Shown piece by piece: positions 1 to 9,420 of a stretch of 43,729 nt of DNA (position 1 is its first letter; each line of letters starts with the position of its first letter). The notes below the pieces were generated by a model. The model was not told the DNA's origin. It saw nothing but the letters and a program-made list of their open reading frames with translations, and searched no databases. The DNA comes from CAMTWZ01 sp964412365 (GTDB lineage Bacteria > Bacteroidota > Rhodothermia > Balneolales > HLUCCA01), in contig CAYPOI010000014.1 of the NCBI GenBank assembly GCA_964412365.1, positions 1 through 43,729 of the forward strand. The letters are read 5' to 3'. A program made the position numbers and the translations under genes.

Positions 1-423
1 CATGTCCGTCGATTTGACGAGCGCGGAATAGACGTTTCCAGCTCGGAAATCGGGAATGATGATTTCTTGGATGATGCGGCCGGCCAAGATATCCGGAATG
101 GCGCCTTCAAGGCCATATCCGACCTCAATGCGCACTTGGCGATCGTCTCGTGCGATGAGGATGAGCACGCCGTTGCGCCGGTCGCCTTCCCACATCTTCC
201 AATCGGAGAACATCATGGTCGCGATCACAACCACATTGCTCGTGGTATCACGGTAGGTGCGGAGACGTTGTTCCAAGTTGGAACGCTCCGAATTGGATAA
301 CATCCCCGCGAAATCATTCACCATGCCGGTAGGTCGGGCAGGGAAGGATTGGGCAGATAAGTCCATCCCACAACAAACAACCAACAACCCAAACACAAAC
401 AATGACTTAACGCGAGATGTCAT
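1..423 (-). CDS. TPM domain secreted/membrane protein (YgcG-like), C-terminus cut by window edge
   Basis: The minus-strand frame is open from the ATG at 423 to base 1, giving the first 141 residues. It starts with a signal peptide (MTSRVKSLFVFGLL..., likely cleaved near LSAQ), followed by a TPM domain with the family landmarks RRNGVLILIARDDRQVRIEV, GYGLEGAIPD and a late PDFRAGNVY segment. TPM domains (PF04536) occur in photosystem II repair proteins and in bacterial YgcG-like envelope proteins; the exact function is unsettled. In full-length relatives a transmembrane segment and a Gly/Ser-rich tail usually follow, which would lie outside the window. The start overlaps the end of the upstream TPM gene by 17 bp, so it is probably co-translated as the third gene of a LemA-TPM-TPM operon. 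The family call is firm; the role is not. Confidence 0.85.
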   Translation of the reverse strand, partial: MTSRVKSLFVFGLLVVCCGMDLSAQSFPARPTGMVNDFAGMLSNSERSNLEQRLRTYRDTTSNVVVIATMMFSDWKMWEGDRRNGVLILIARDDRQVRIEVGYGLEGAIPDILAGRIIQEIIIPDFRAGNVYSALVKSTDM

Positions 424-841
424 TTGCAACCTCGTTCGAATCGGTTTTCGCATTATAGGGATAGAGTTCTTTCAATTTCTGTCCGATGTCGGTCACCACT
501 TGGATCAATCCGCCGGCGATGTCGCCTTGTTTGAAATGATCGAGCATCACGTCCATTTCGGCGCTCCAGTAATCCGGGTCCAGTTGGGTATGAATGCCTT
601 CGTCGCCGAAAATCGCGGCTTTGTGCGAATCCAACGCCACGAATATCAACACCGCATTGCGTTGTTTGGTTTGATGCAAGCCCAATTGACCAAACAGCTC
701 ACGGGCGCGTTTGAGAGCGTCACCTTTGCAGTATTGGTCGAGATGCACTTTGATTTCGCCGGATGTGTTGAGTTCAGCAAGCCGGATGGCCTCGACCACC
801 CGGACTTCCTGATCCTCGGAAATATGATGTTCAATCCGCAT
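407..841 (-). CDS. TPM domain protein, cytoplasmic-type paralogue
   Basis: A 144-residue protein with no signal peptide. It begins directly with the TPM domain (residues about 8-125): a SGEIKVHLD strand, RNAVLIFVALDSHKAAIFGD, then the amphipathic C-terminal region FKQGDIAGGLIQVVTDIG. This is the short, single-domain form commonly found between LemA and a secreted TPM protein in Bacteroidota. The ATG shares one base with the TGA of the upstream LemA gene (TGATG), and the 3' end overlaps the next TPM gene, so the three form a tight operon. The role is inferred only from the family, perhaps phosphatase-like or protein quality control at the envelope. Confidence 0.85.
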   Translation of the reverse strand: MRIEHHISEDQEVRVVEAIRLAELNTSGEIKVHLDQYCKGDALKRARELFGQLGLHQTKQRNAVLIFVALDSHKAAIFGDEGIHTQLDPDYWSAEMDVMLDHFKQGDIAGGLIQVVTDIGQKLKELYPYNAKTDSNEVANDISR

Positions 842-1419
842 CAGAACTGCACAGTAGGCGCTTGTTCAGATCCTTCCGCCGCCTCGAAATAGGCTTTCTG
901 CTCGAATCCGAGTAAGCCGGCCATCAGATTCCTTGGAAACTGACGAAGTTGAGTGTTGTAGGTTCTTACGGTCGTATTGAACCGTTGACGCTCGGTTGAA
1001 ATGCGGTTTTCAGTGCCTTCCAACTGTACTTGCAGATCCCGGAACGCCTGTGTGGCTTGCAACTGGGGATAATTTTCGGCAACCACAAGGAGGCGCGACA
1101 ACGACGATTGCAGTCCGGCTTGGGCTTCTTGGAAGCGGGCGACAGCTTGCGGGTCGTTCAAGGCATCCGCAGATAACTGGATGGATGTGGCCCGGCTGCG
1201 CGCATCGATCACGGCCGTCAGGGTTTCTTGCTCGAAATTGGCTGCGCCACGGACCGTATTCACCAGATTGGGAATCAGATCGGCTCGACGTTGGTACGCG
1301 GTGTTCACTTGGCCCCATGCTTCATTCACACCTTCTTCGGCGGTTACAAGGCTGTTATTGATAGACATGCCCCATAAGAGCAGGAGTATGAAAACTCCCA
1401 AAGCGATCCATTTTGACAT
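841..1419 (-). CDS. lemA: LemA family protein
   Basis: A 192-residue protein with one N-terminal transmembrane helix (residues about 4-20, WIALGVFILLLLWGMSI). The LemA helical domain follows, with the usual landmarks EEGVNEAWGQVNTAYQRRADLIPNLVNTVRG, a long coiled helical region, ENYPQLQATQAFRDLQVQLEGTENRI and the end FPRNLMAGLLGFEQKAYFEA. These match the LemA core found in Bacteroidota and Firmicutes, anchored with the body exposed outside the cytoplasm. It is the first gene of the LemA-TPM-TPM operon and is divergent from the HAD gene at 1499. Its biochemical function is unknown; the conserved pairing with TPM proteins suggests a joint envelope role. Confidence 0.92.
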   Translation of the reverse strand: MSKWIALGVFILLLLWGMSINNSLVTAEEGVNEAWGQVNTAYQRRADLIPNLVNTVRGAANFEQETLTAVIDARSRATSIQLSADALNDPQAVARFQEAQAGLQSSLSRLLVVAENYPQLQATQAFRDLQVQLEGTENRISTERQRFNTTVRTYNTQLRQFPRNLMAGLLGFEQKAYFEAAEGSEQAPTVQF

Positions 1420-1453
1420 AGATTTACATTTTTTTAGGTGAACTTAAATCGCC

Positions 1454-1461
1454 TAAAGATA
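1454..1461 (-). promoter_or_regulatory. Possible -7 element for the LemA operon
   Basis: On the minus strand this reads TATCTTTA, one base from the Bacteroidota -7 consensus TAnnTTTG, about 35 bases before the lemA ATG. No convincing -33 TTG lies at the usual distance. On the opposite strand, TATTTTC at 1463-1469 could serve the HAD gene. Weak evidence. Confidence 0.25.
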
Positions 1462-1498
1462 CTATTTTCCGCCCTTCTCATCTCTTACAAAGGATTGT

Positions 1499-2188
1499 GT
1501 GACCTTTCGTTTTGTTTACTTCGATATCGATGATACGTTGCTGAATCATCGCCATGCCGAGCGCGCCGCACTTCAGGAAGTCCGTAACGCCATACCTGTT
1601 CTGCAGAAAGTTCCCATCGAAACCCTCTGGGAGACCTATAACCGCATCAACCGTGATCTTTGGGACCAATACGGCCACGGAGAAATCACCCGAATGGATC
1701 TTCAACACCTTCGTTTTTCGCTCACGTTGAGTGAATTGGGTATCCCATTATCCTTTCAGGACACGGTGGGGCAGACCTACATGAAGTTGTATCGCCGGCT
1801 ATGGTCCTGGGTGCCGGATGCCGAGAAAGCCTTGGCCGAGATTTCCGCCAAATGGCCGGTCGGATTTTTGACGAACGGGTTTGCGGAGGTCCAGCATGCG
1901 AAAGCGGAAAAGTTCAATCTTCGGGCGATATCGGATGTGTATGTCATCTCCGAGGAAGTGGGCTGCATGAAACCCTCTGCCTGCATTTTTCAACATGCCA
2001 CGGATTTGGCAGGTGTGGATAAGTCCGAAATCGTGTATGTAGGCGATTCATACAAGTCCGACATCATCGGTGCGAAGCGGTTCGGATGGCAAACGGTATG
2101 GCTCACCGATCAATCCGTCGATCCGGAAGGTGTTGCGGATGTGATAATCAGCGGAATGGGGGAGTTGACCCAAAAACTGATGATGTAA
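1499..2188 (+). CDS. HAD-family nucleotidase, YjjG-like
   Basis: A 229-residue haloacid dehalogenase-fold hydrolase. Motif I is FDIDDTLL near the N-terminus (nucleophile and acid Asp), motif II is the FLTNG Ser/Thr loop, motif III is the Lys in CMKPS, and motif IV is VGDSYKSDIIGAK. A helical C1 cap lies between motifs I and II (residues about 18-90). Length and motif spacing fit the YjjG family of pyrimidine nucleotidases, which dephosphorylate non-canonical nucleoside monophosphates in the cytoplasm; substrate is inferred. The start is a GTG at 1499, chosen because it lies just before the conserved FRFVYFDIDDT strand and follows AAAGGA. purL begins 17 bases after its stop, so both nucleotide genes may share a transcript. 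Confidence 0.85.
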   Translation: MTFRFVYFDIDDTLLNHRHAERAALQEVRNAIPVLQKVPIETLWETYNRINRDLWDQYGHGEITRMDLQHLRFSLTLSELGIPLSFQDTVGQTYMKLYRRLWSWVPDAEKALAEISAKWPVGFLTNGFAEVQHAKAEKFNLRAISDVYVISEEVGCMKPSACIFQHATDLAGVDKSEIVYVGDSYKSDIIGAKRFGWQTVWLTDQSVDPEGVADVIISGMGELTQKLMM

Positions 2189-2193
2189 ACCTG

Positions 2194-2200
2194 TATTTTC
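2194..2200 (+). promoter_or_regulatory. Possible -7 element immediately before purL
   Basis: TATTTTC lies five bases upstream of the purL ATG, after the HAD stop. It resembles the TAnnTTTG -7 element with one base missing, in the same position relative to the start as elements before xerC, crtC and the acyltransferase gene. If used, the purL mRNA would have almost no leader. Confidence 0.3.
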
Positions 2201-2205
2201 CCGCC

Positions 2206-4429
<2,224 letters not shown>

Positions 4430-4437
<8 letters not shown>

Positions 4438-4492
4438 TAGTCAGTAGTTGGTAGTTGGATGTACCAATTACCAACTACCACATACCAATTAC
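4430..4492. repeat. Nested inverted repeat across two convergent stop codons
   Basis: An inner perfect 10-bp inverted repeat (TGGTAGTTGG at 4449-4458, CCAACTACCA at 4471-4480) has a 12-base loop. An outer pair, GTAATTAGTA (4430-4439) and TACCAATTAC (4483-4492), matches at 9 of 10 positions. The outer arms contain the purL stop (4435-4437) and the stop of the minus-strand gene (4489-4491). There is no clear U-tract, so a bidirectional terminator is possible but not proven. The simple AGTAGTTGGTAGTTGG sequence also suggests a short dispersed repeat. Confidence 0.6.
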
Positions 4493-7158
4493 TTCATGAG
4501 CATCATCGTCCTGGAAACGGATCCTTGCGGGGTTTCGAGGCGGTAGATGTACATCCCAGAGCTCAGGTTGCTCGCATCGAAGCGGACTTCATGGAACCCG
4601 GCTGCTTGCACGCCATTGACAAGAACCGCGACTTCTCGGCCAAGCACATCATAAACGGATAATTTCACGCGTACGGACGCAAGATTTTGCGTCCGTACTG
4701 AATATCCGATCACCGTTGACGGATTAAACGGATTCGGATAATTCGCTTCCAAGCGGAAGGAAGCCGGATTCACATCCCCATCCCATTTGTCTTCGACACT
4801 CACGACGTCGGTGAAGGCGAAGCGGGTCCAGACCGGGAAGTGGTCGGATGTGGTCGACAAGTAACTCCCGACATAGCTCGGATTTTCGATACGCTCGGTT
4901 CCCTCCATGTGCAAGGTTTTCATGCGGACATTGGCCACGATATGATCGATGTTGCTGAAGGAGCTGTAGGAGGTTTGTCCGCGCTCGCTTAGTGATTTCG
5001 TGATCATCTTGTAGTTTTGATCCTGCACGAAATTCTGATACGGCGAGGTCAGATTGTTGAAGGTGGAGGTGGTCACATCGTCATTGAAATCCCCTAACAG
5101 AAGCACATTTTGGGTGCCAAGCAGATCCATGTAGGATTTCAGGACTTCAGAATCCGCTAATCGCTCGTTGTAATCGGCTTGTGTGGCGAATGCCTTGGCA
5201 TGGATGGTGACGGCACGGATACGTTGCACAACTCCATCCACATGCGCGTTGAACAGGAAGTAGTAAGGCCAGCGTCCGCCGCCCCAGGAACCATCTTGCG
5301 TGGCAAAGCCGGCAAGGAGGGAATCCACTGTTTCGGTTTTGTAAACGAAGGCGGTTTTTTGGGATTGGGAATACGGAGCGATGAAGCCGCGATAGCCGTC
5401 GAGTGAATCGACCAGGCGACGGAATTGGGCTTCATTTGAGATTTCTTGCAAGGCGTACAGATCGGCGTCGATGGTGCGCATCACCCGAATCACATTGGTG
5501 AGTTGAAGCTCCACATCGGTCGGGCCGTTTCCGGCGCTACCGAACCACTCGATGTTCCATGTGACGGCCTCGAACGTGCGGTCTTTGGAGATGTTTTCGA
5601 AGGGGATTTCGAAGATCTCGGCATCCAAATCAACAGACGAGCGCGGCAAGATTTGGTAATCGCCTCGGAAGCGGCCAACCACACCTACGATATCGATGGC
5701 TCCGGATGGTGCAGCAGCGCCAACCAGATCGGTATCGTTATCGATCCGCATCAACGTGCTGTTTCCATTCGCATCCCGAAGGCCATAATTGGTGTTCGCT
5801 TGGAAGGAGCCAACGAAAGGCGTGTTGGATGGTTGGAAGTTTTCGAGGGTGACGATCGTGACATTTTCTAGTGCGATCAATTGCGCTTCCACATTGCCCG
5901 ATTTAAGCTCATTGATGCTGACTACGTTGGGAGATTGAACATTGCGTCCGGAAGGATGCACGGTGAACAGGATCTCGTCGGTAGAGCCGGAGGGAACGGA
6001 GATCTGACGCAATCCATCCCCAACCGTTCCTGGTGTGTTTCCGAATTCACCGAGCGGACCTGTGATCACAACAGAATCACCTGTTTGCACGGCCGAATGA
6101 AGCGCAGGCCAGAATGAAGCCAATCCGCCTGTTTCGTCTTGGAAGTAAGCCGGACCACCCAGTTCATCACTAACCGTAATCCATCCGCTGACGGTCACAT
6201 TCGTTCCGAGCGGAAGGGCGCGTGCTTCAGCGATGGTGATGGGGGTGCTGGCATCAAAGGTCGGACCTTCGAGGTTGATCGCGAACGACGGGTTGACGGG
6301 ATCATTTGATTGGATCGTGAGCACGTCGTTATAGGTCTGCAGTGCCGTCGGAGTGAAGGTGAGGTTCACTTCATGGATGCCCAACGATGGGATGCTCACA
6401 TCAGCAAGGCTGGAAGCCAAACTGAACCCACTCGATGCGAAGGTTGCGCCTGTGATGGTGAGTGTTTGCGATCCTGTATTGCGGATCAGAAGGGAAGCGG
6501 AACGGGTTTGTCCGACCGCTGTCGAGTTGAAGGCAAACGTTCCGGCGTTTGCAACGGCTGCACCATTCACTTCGGCACTAATGGTCGGTGATTCAGATAA
6601 TTGGATGTAGTTGGTGACGCGGAAATCATCGATGTTCACGCGGCGGTTACGGGTACCAACCGGACTTCCAGACGTGATCACAATTTGAAACCGATGATTG
6701 CCTGATTGGTTGATAGGGAAGACGGCTTGGGTCGAGGTCATCCCAGCCAAAAAAGGACTTCCAAGATTATCCCATGAAACGCCGCCATTCGTAGAAACTT
6801 GAACTTGCAAGGTGGCGGGGTCTCTGCCTGTGTCGCTTGCATAGACAGCGTGCCAAAAAGATAATTCTCCTGCACCGTCTTTATTGAACTGCATCTGAAG
6901 CTTGGCGCCCACGGCCCCCATCCGAACCGCAAACGTTCCTGTTTTCTTTACGTCATTCGCCAGATTACCGATTAATGCATCTTCGAGATGCCATGTTCCA
7001 CTCGGTAGATCGATGGTACCGGCGGCATAACTGCCTTTGCCCGGTGATTCGAATGATTCGAATAGCTGGGAATAGGATGCCGAGAATGGTATCGTCAGAA
7101 ATAGGATTGTGAAAAGACCGAGTACTTGAGCACTTGAGTACTTGAATAGATTGCGCAT
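4489..7158 (-). CDS. Secreted endonuclease/exonuclease/phosphatase-domain protein with T9SS sorting tail
   Basis: An 889-residue exported protein. Order: signal peptide (LGLFTILFLTIPFSASYS), an N-terminal jelly-roll-like region to about residue 190, a DUF1573/choice-of-anchor-like Ig domain (about 195-300, NTGSQTLTITGATFASSGF), an OB-fold-like segment (about 305-510, TVSGWITVSDELGGPAYF), then an endonuclease/exonuclease/phosphatase domain (about 525-785). The latter shows TWNIEWFG, ALQEIS with the metal-binding Glu, LLLGDFNDD and TSDHFPVW. The C-terminus (about 803-889) is a T9SS type A sorting domain with NYPNPFNPSTVIGYS, VYDVLGREVAVLV and SSGMYIYRLET. Bacterial relatives of this build include extracellular nucleases; DNase or phosphodiesterase activity is an inference. 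It is monocistronic and divergent from the surface cluster at 7330. Confidence 0.88.
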   Translation of the reverse strand: MRNLFKYSSAQVLGLFTILFLTIPFSASYSQLFESFESPGKGSYAAGTIDLPSGTWHLEDALIGNLANDVKKTGTFAVRMGAVGAKLQMQFNKDGAGELSFWHAVYASDTGRDPATLQVQVSTNGGVSWDNLGSPFLAGMTSTQAVFPINQSGNHRFQIVITSGSPVGTRNRRVNIDDFRVTNYIQLSESPTISAEVNGAAVANAGTFAFNSTAVGQTRSASLLIRNTGSQTLTITGATFASSGFSLASSLADVSIPSLGIHEVNLTFTPTALQTYNDVLTIQSNDPVNPSFAINLEGPTFDASTPITIAEARALPLGTNVTVSGWITVSDELGGPAYFQDETGGLASFWPALHSAVQTGDSVVITGPLGEFGNTPGTVGDGLRQISVPSGSTDEILFTVHPSGRNVQSPNVVSINELKSGNVEAQLIALENVTIVTLENFQPSNTPFVGSFQANTNYGLRDANGNSTLMRIDNDTDLVGAAAPSGAIDIVGVVGRFRGDYQILPRSSVDLDAEIFEIPFENISKDRTFEAVTWNIEWFGSAGNGPTDVELQLTNVIRVMRTIDADLYALQEISNEAQFRRLVDSLDGYRGFIAPYSQSQKTAFVYKTETVDSLLAGFATQDGSWGGGRWPYYFLFNAHVDGVVQRIRAVTIHAKAFATQADYNERLADSEVLKSYMDLLGTQNVLLLGDFNDDVTTSTFNNLTSPYQNFVQDQNYKMITKSLSERGQTSYSSFSNIDHIVANVRMKTLHMEGTERIENPSYVGSYLSTTSDHFPVWTRFAFTDVVSVEDKWDGDVNPASFRLEANYPNPFNPSTVIGYSVRTQNLASVRVKLSVYDVLGREVAVLVNGVQAAGFHEVRFDASNLSSGMYIYRLETPQGSVSRTMMLMK

Positions 7159-7204
7159 GTGAATTAGGTTTGTCCTTAGAAAGTCCCAAGATAGGGATAT
7201 CCCG

Positions 7205-7301
7205 CCAACGGGTAGGCTTGTTAACCGTTGGGTAACATATGTGTCGTAATTTTACAGTGTCAGGGGTTTTTCACATCGGGTGAAACAGCTACCTTTAGGT
7301 A
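7205..7301. promoter_or_regulatory. Divergent intergenic region: inverted repeat and possible -7 element
   Basis: Between the divergent starts (7158 minus, 7330 plus) lies a 7-bp inverted repeat CCAACGG (7205-7211) / CCGTTGG (7225-7231), a possible operator. TACCTTTA at 7290-7297 is one base from the TAnnTTTG -7 consensus and sits inside the small palindrome TACCTTTAGGTA (7290-7301). A T-run at 7267-7271 is about 19 bases upstream. All three are suggestive only. Confidence 0.3.
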
Positions 7302-7329
7302 AGCCTCCCTCTTCTGCTAAATCGTTTAC

Positions 7330-9387
7330 ATGAGATTCATCCTCGTTAGCAATCTGCTTCTTCTTTTCTGTGTTTCTGATGCGTTTTCGCAACAGGTATT
7401 CGACCGGAAAGCCACCACCGTGAACAATATGGGGCTGTCTGTGACCAACGTGGGCACCTATGGACGTCCGAATGTTCGAAATCAACCCTCAGGACTTCCA
7501 AGCTTGGAATACCCTCGCGGTACAGGCACCGAACATATGTTCGAAGCCGGGATCTGGATCGGCGCGATCAAAGCGGGCGGCGCAACATTGGTTTCAACAG
7601 CCGCGGTCACCACATCCTCAACGGCGTATAGTCCGGGCGCGTCCGGTTTCGAGTTTTCCAATGATGGCACCATCCTTCTGGAGCAATCATCCCTGCCTGA
7701 ATCCCCACTGTTTTCTCCATTGGCCGTAAGTCATCAGGACTTGGTCGCTGAGTTTTCGGATCGACGCACCATCGTCGGTGCGGTTCCCATCGCGAATCAC
7801 CAAGAGCCGCTGTTCGCGGATGTGAAGCAAGAGGTTTACAGCTGGAACTTTGGGTTCACGGAAAACCTGAGCATCGTGAAATACACCATCACCAACACCA
7901 GCAACGACGCCTGGGACAGCGTGCATGTCGGCATTTACGCCGATATGGTGGTCCGAAACGTGAATACGACGTTAGAAACCGGGACCAACTTCTTCAACAA
8001 AACAGGCTTGGGGTATTTGGATGAGCATTATGCTACATACTCTTTCGATGCGAATTCTACCGACAACCCTTCTCTGAACACCTACGCGTCAGTAGTTGTG
8101 TTGGGATCGGAATACCGTGGAATGGATTTCCATCCAAAATACGCCGACGACATCGACACGCTGGTTTATCGGGTTCCCAAAGTGCGTCCGACGTTCTGGC
8201 AGTTTGGTGCTGGAACTGGGAATTATACCGGTCCGACGGATGACCTAGAACGCTTCAACCGGATGGCCTCCGATTGGCCGCTAGAAGCCGAACGTGAAGC
8301 GCTGCGAACCAATTCGCCACCGAGCAGTGTGAAGCAAATGATTTCGATCGGTCCGTTTCCGCGCGTTGAGTCGAATGAGACGTTAACCGTGTATTTCGCG
8401 TTTGTGGCCGCACTCAAACCACAGGAATTTCAAACCGCCGCGTCTGCCAGCAAGAGCACGGATAACGACATCACTCGCGCGCCATTGGTGGAAGGCATCG
8501 AATGGGCCTATCGCCTGTTCGAAGGGCAAGAGCAGAATGGTGTTCGTCAGCGGTTTTTGGTACCAGAACCACCTCGCGTTCCTAAACTGAAAGTGGAGCT
8601 CGAAGAAGGGAAGACCGTGCTTTATTGGGATGCGGGCGCAGAAAGCAGTATCGATCCGGTTTCAAGTGAGATGGACTTCGAAGGGTATCGCATCTATCGG
8701 ACCAACATCGGTGATGATCTCACCGGCGCGATTTCGACCAACGCCCAACTCATCCGGGAATTCGACATTCCAGGAAACGAATACGGATTCAACACCGGCT
8801 TCAGCTCCGTGCGATTGGGAACCCCTGCCACATTCCCAGGCGATACCACGCTGTACCACTATCAATACGAAATCGACGGAATGTTGAATGGTTGGCAGTA
8901 TCTGTTTGCTGTGACCGCCTATGACCGTGGTGGCGACGGCGTGCCTTCTTTGGAAACCAGCATCAATGCCAATGCGGTCCGTGTGTTTCCCGGAACCGGC
9001 ATCAATGATTCCTTTTCAAGCGACGATGCGGAATTCCAGGTTGGTGTGTATCCGAATCCATACCGCATTAACGCAGCGTGGGATGGTACCACACCGTTCA
9101 CACGGAAAATCATGTTCTACAACCTTCCGGCCAGAGCCGAAATTCGAGTCTACACCTTGGCTGGGGAGATTGTGGCCACCTTGAACCACGATGCCGCCAC
9201 GTATATCGGAGACACGCGCTGGTTCAATGATTTCAGCGTGAACCGCCGATTGATGCCCGGAGGCGAGCATGCTTGGGATCTTTTATCGGATGCGAACCAA
9301 AACCTGACAACGGGCTTGTACTTGTACACCGTTCATGACAACGCTACCGGGCATGTTCAAACCGGCAAGATTGTCATCATCAAATAA
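7330..9387 (+). CDS. Large secreted protein with fibronectin-like region and FlgD-like/T9SS-type C-terminus
   Basis: A 685-residue exported protein: signal peptide MRFILVSNLLLLFCVSDAFS, a long beta-rich region of unknown fold (about 25-410), a fibronectin type III-like stretch (about 415-560, with LYWDAG, FEGYRIYRTN and WQYLFAVTAYDRGGDGVPS), and a C-terminal FlgD-Ig-like sorting module (about 575-685, VGVYPNPYRIN, AEIRVYTLAGEIVATL, GLYLYTVHD, GKIVIIK). This tail is a variant of the T9SS C-terminal target domain, so surface display or secretion is likely. No enzymatic motif was recognised. It leads the plus-strand surface cluster, and the next gene follows after 33 bases. Function unknown; perhaps a cargo or surface partner of the TonB receptor downstream. 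Confidence 0.8.
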   Translation: MRFILVSNLLLLFCVSDAFSQQVFDRKATTVNNMGLSVTNVGTYGRPNVRNQPSGLPSLEYPRGTGTEHMFEAGIWIGAIKAGGATLVSTAAVTTSSTAYSPGASGFEFSNDGTILLEQSSLPESPLFSPLAVSHQDLVAEFSDRRTIVGAVPIANHQEPLFADVKQEVYSWNFGFTENLSIVKYTITNTSNDAWDSVHVGIYADMVVRNVNTTLETGTNFFNKTGLGYLDEHYATYSFDANSTDNPSLNTYASVVVLGSEYRGMDFHPKYADDIDTLVYRVPKVRPTFWQFGAGTGNYTGPTDDLERFNRMASDWPLEAEREALRTNSPPSSVKQMISIGPFPRVESNETLTVYFAFVAALKPQEFQTAASASKSTDNDITRAPLVEGIEWAYRLFEGQEQNGVRQRFLVPEPPRVPKLKVELEEGKTVLYWDAGAESSIDPVSSEMDFEGYRIYRTNIGDDLTGAISTNAQLIREFDIPGNEYGFNTGFSSVRLGTPATFPGDTTLYHYQYEIDGMLNGWQYLFAVTAYDRGGDGVPSLETSINANAVRVFPGTGINDSFSSDDAEFQVGVYPNPYRINAAWDGTTPFTRKIMFYNLPARAEIRVYTLAGEIVATLNHDAATYIGDTRWFNDFSVNRRLMPGGEHAWDLLSDANQNLTTGLYLYTVHDNATGHVQTGKIVIIK

Positions 9388-9420
9388 ACTTAACCCTAAC
9401 GATAACCAATCCAAAAAACC

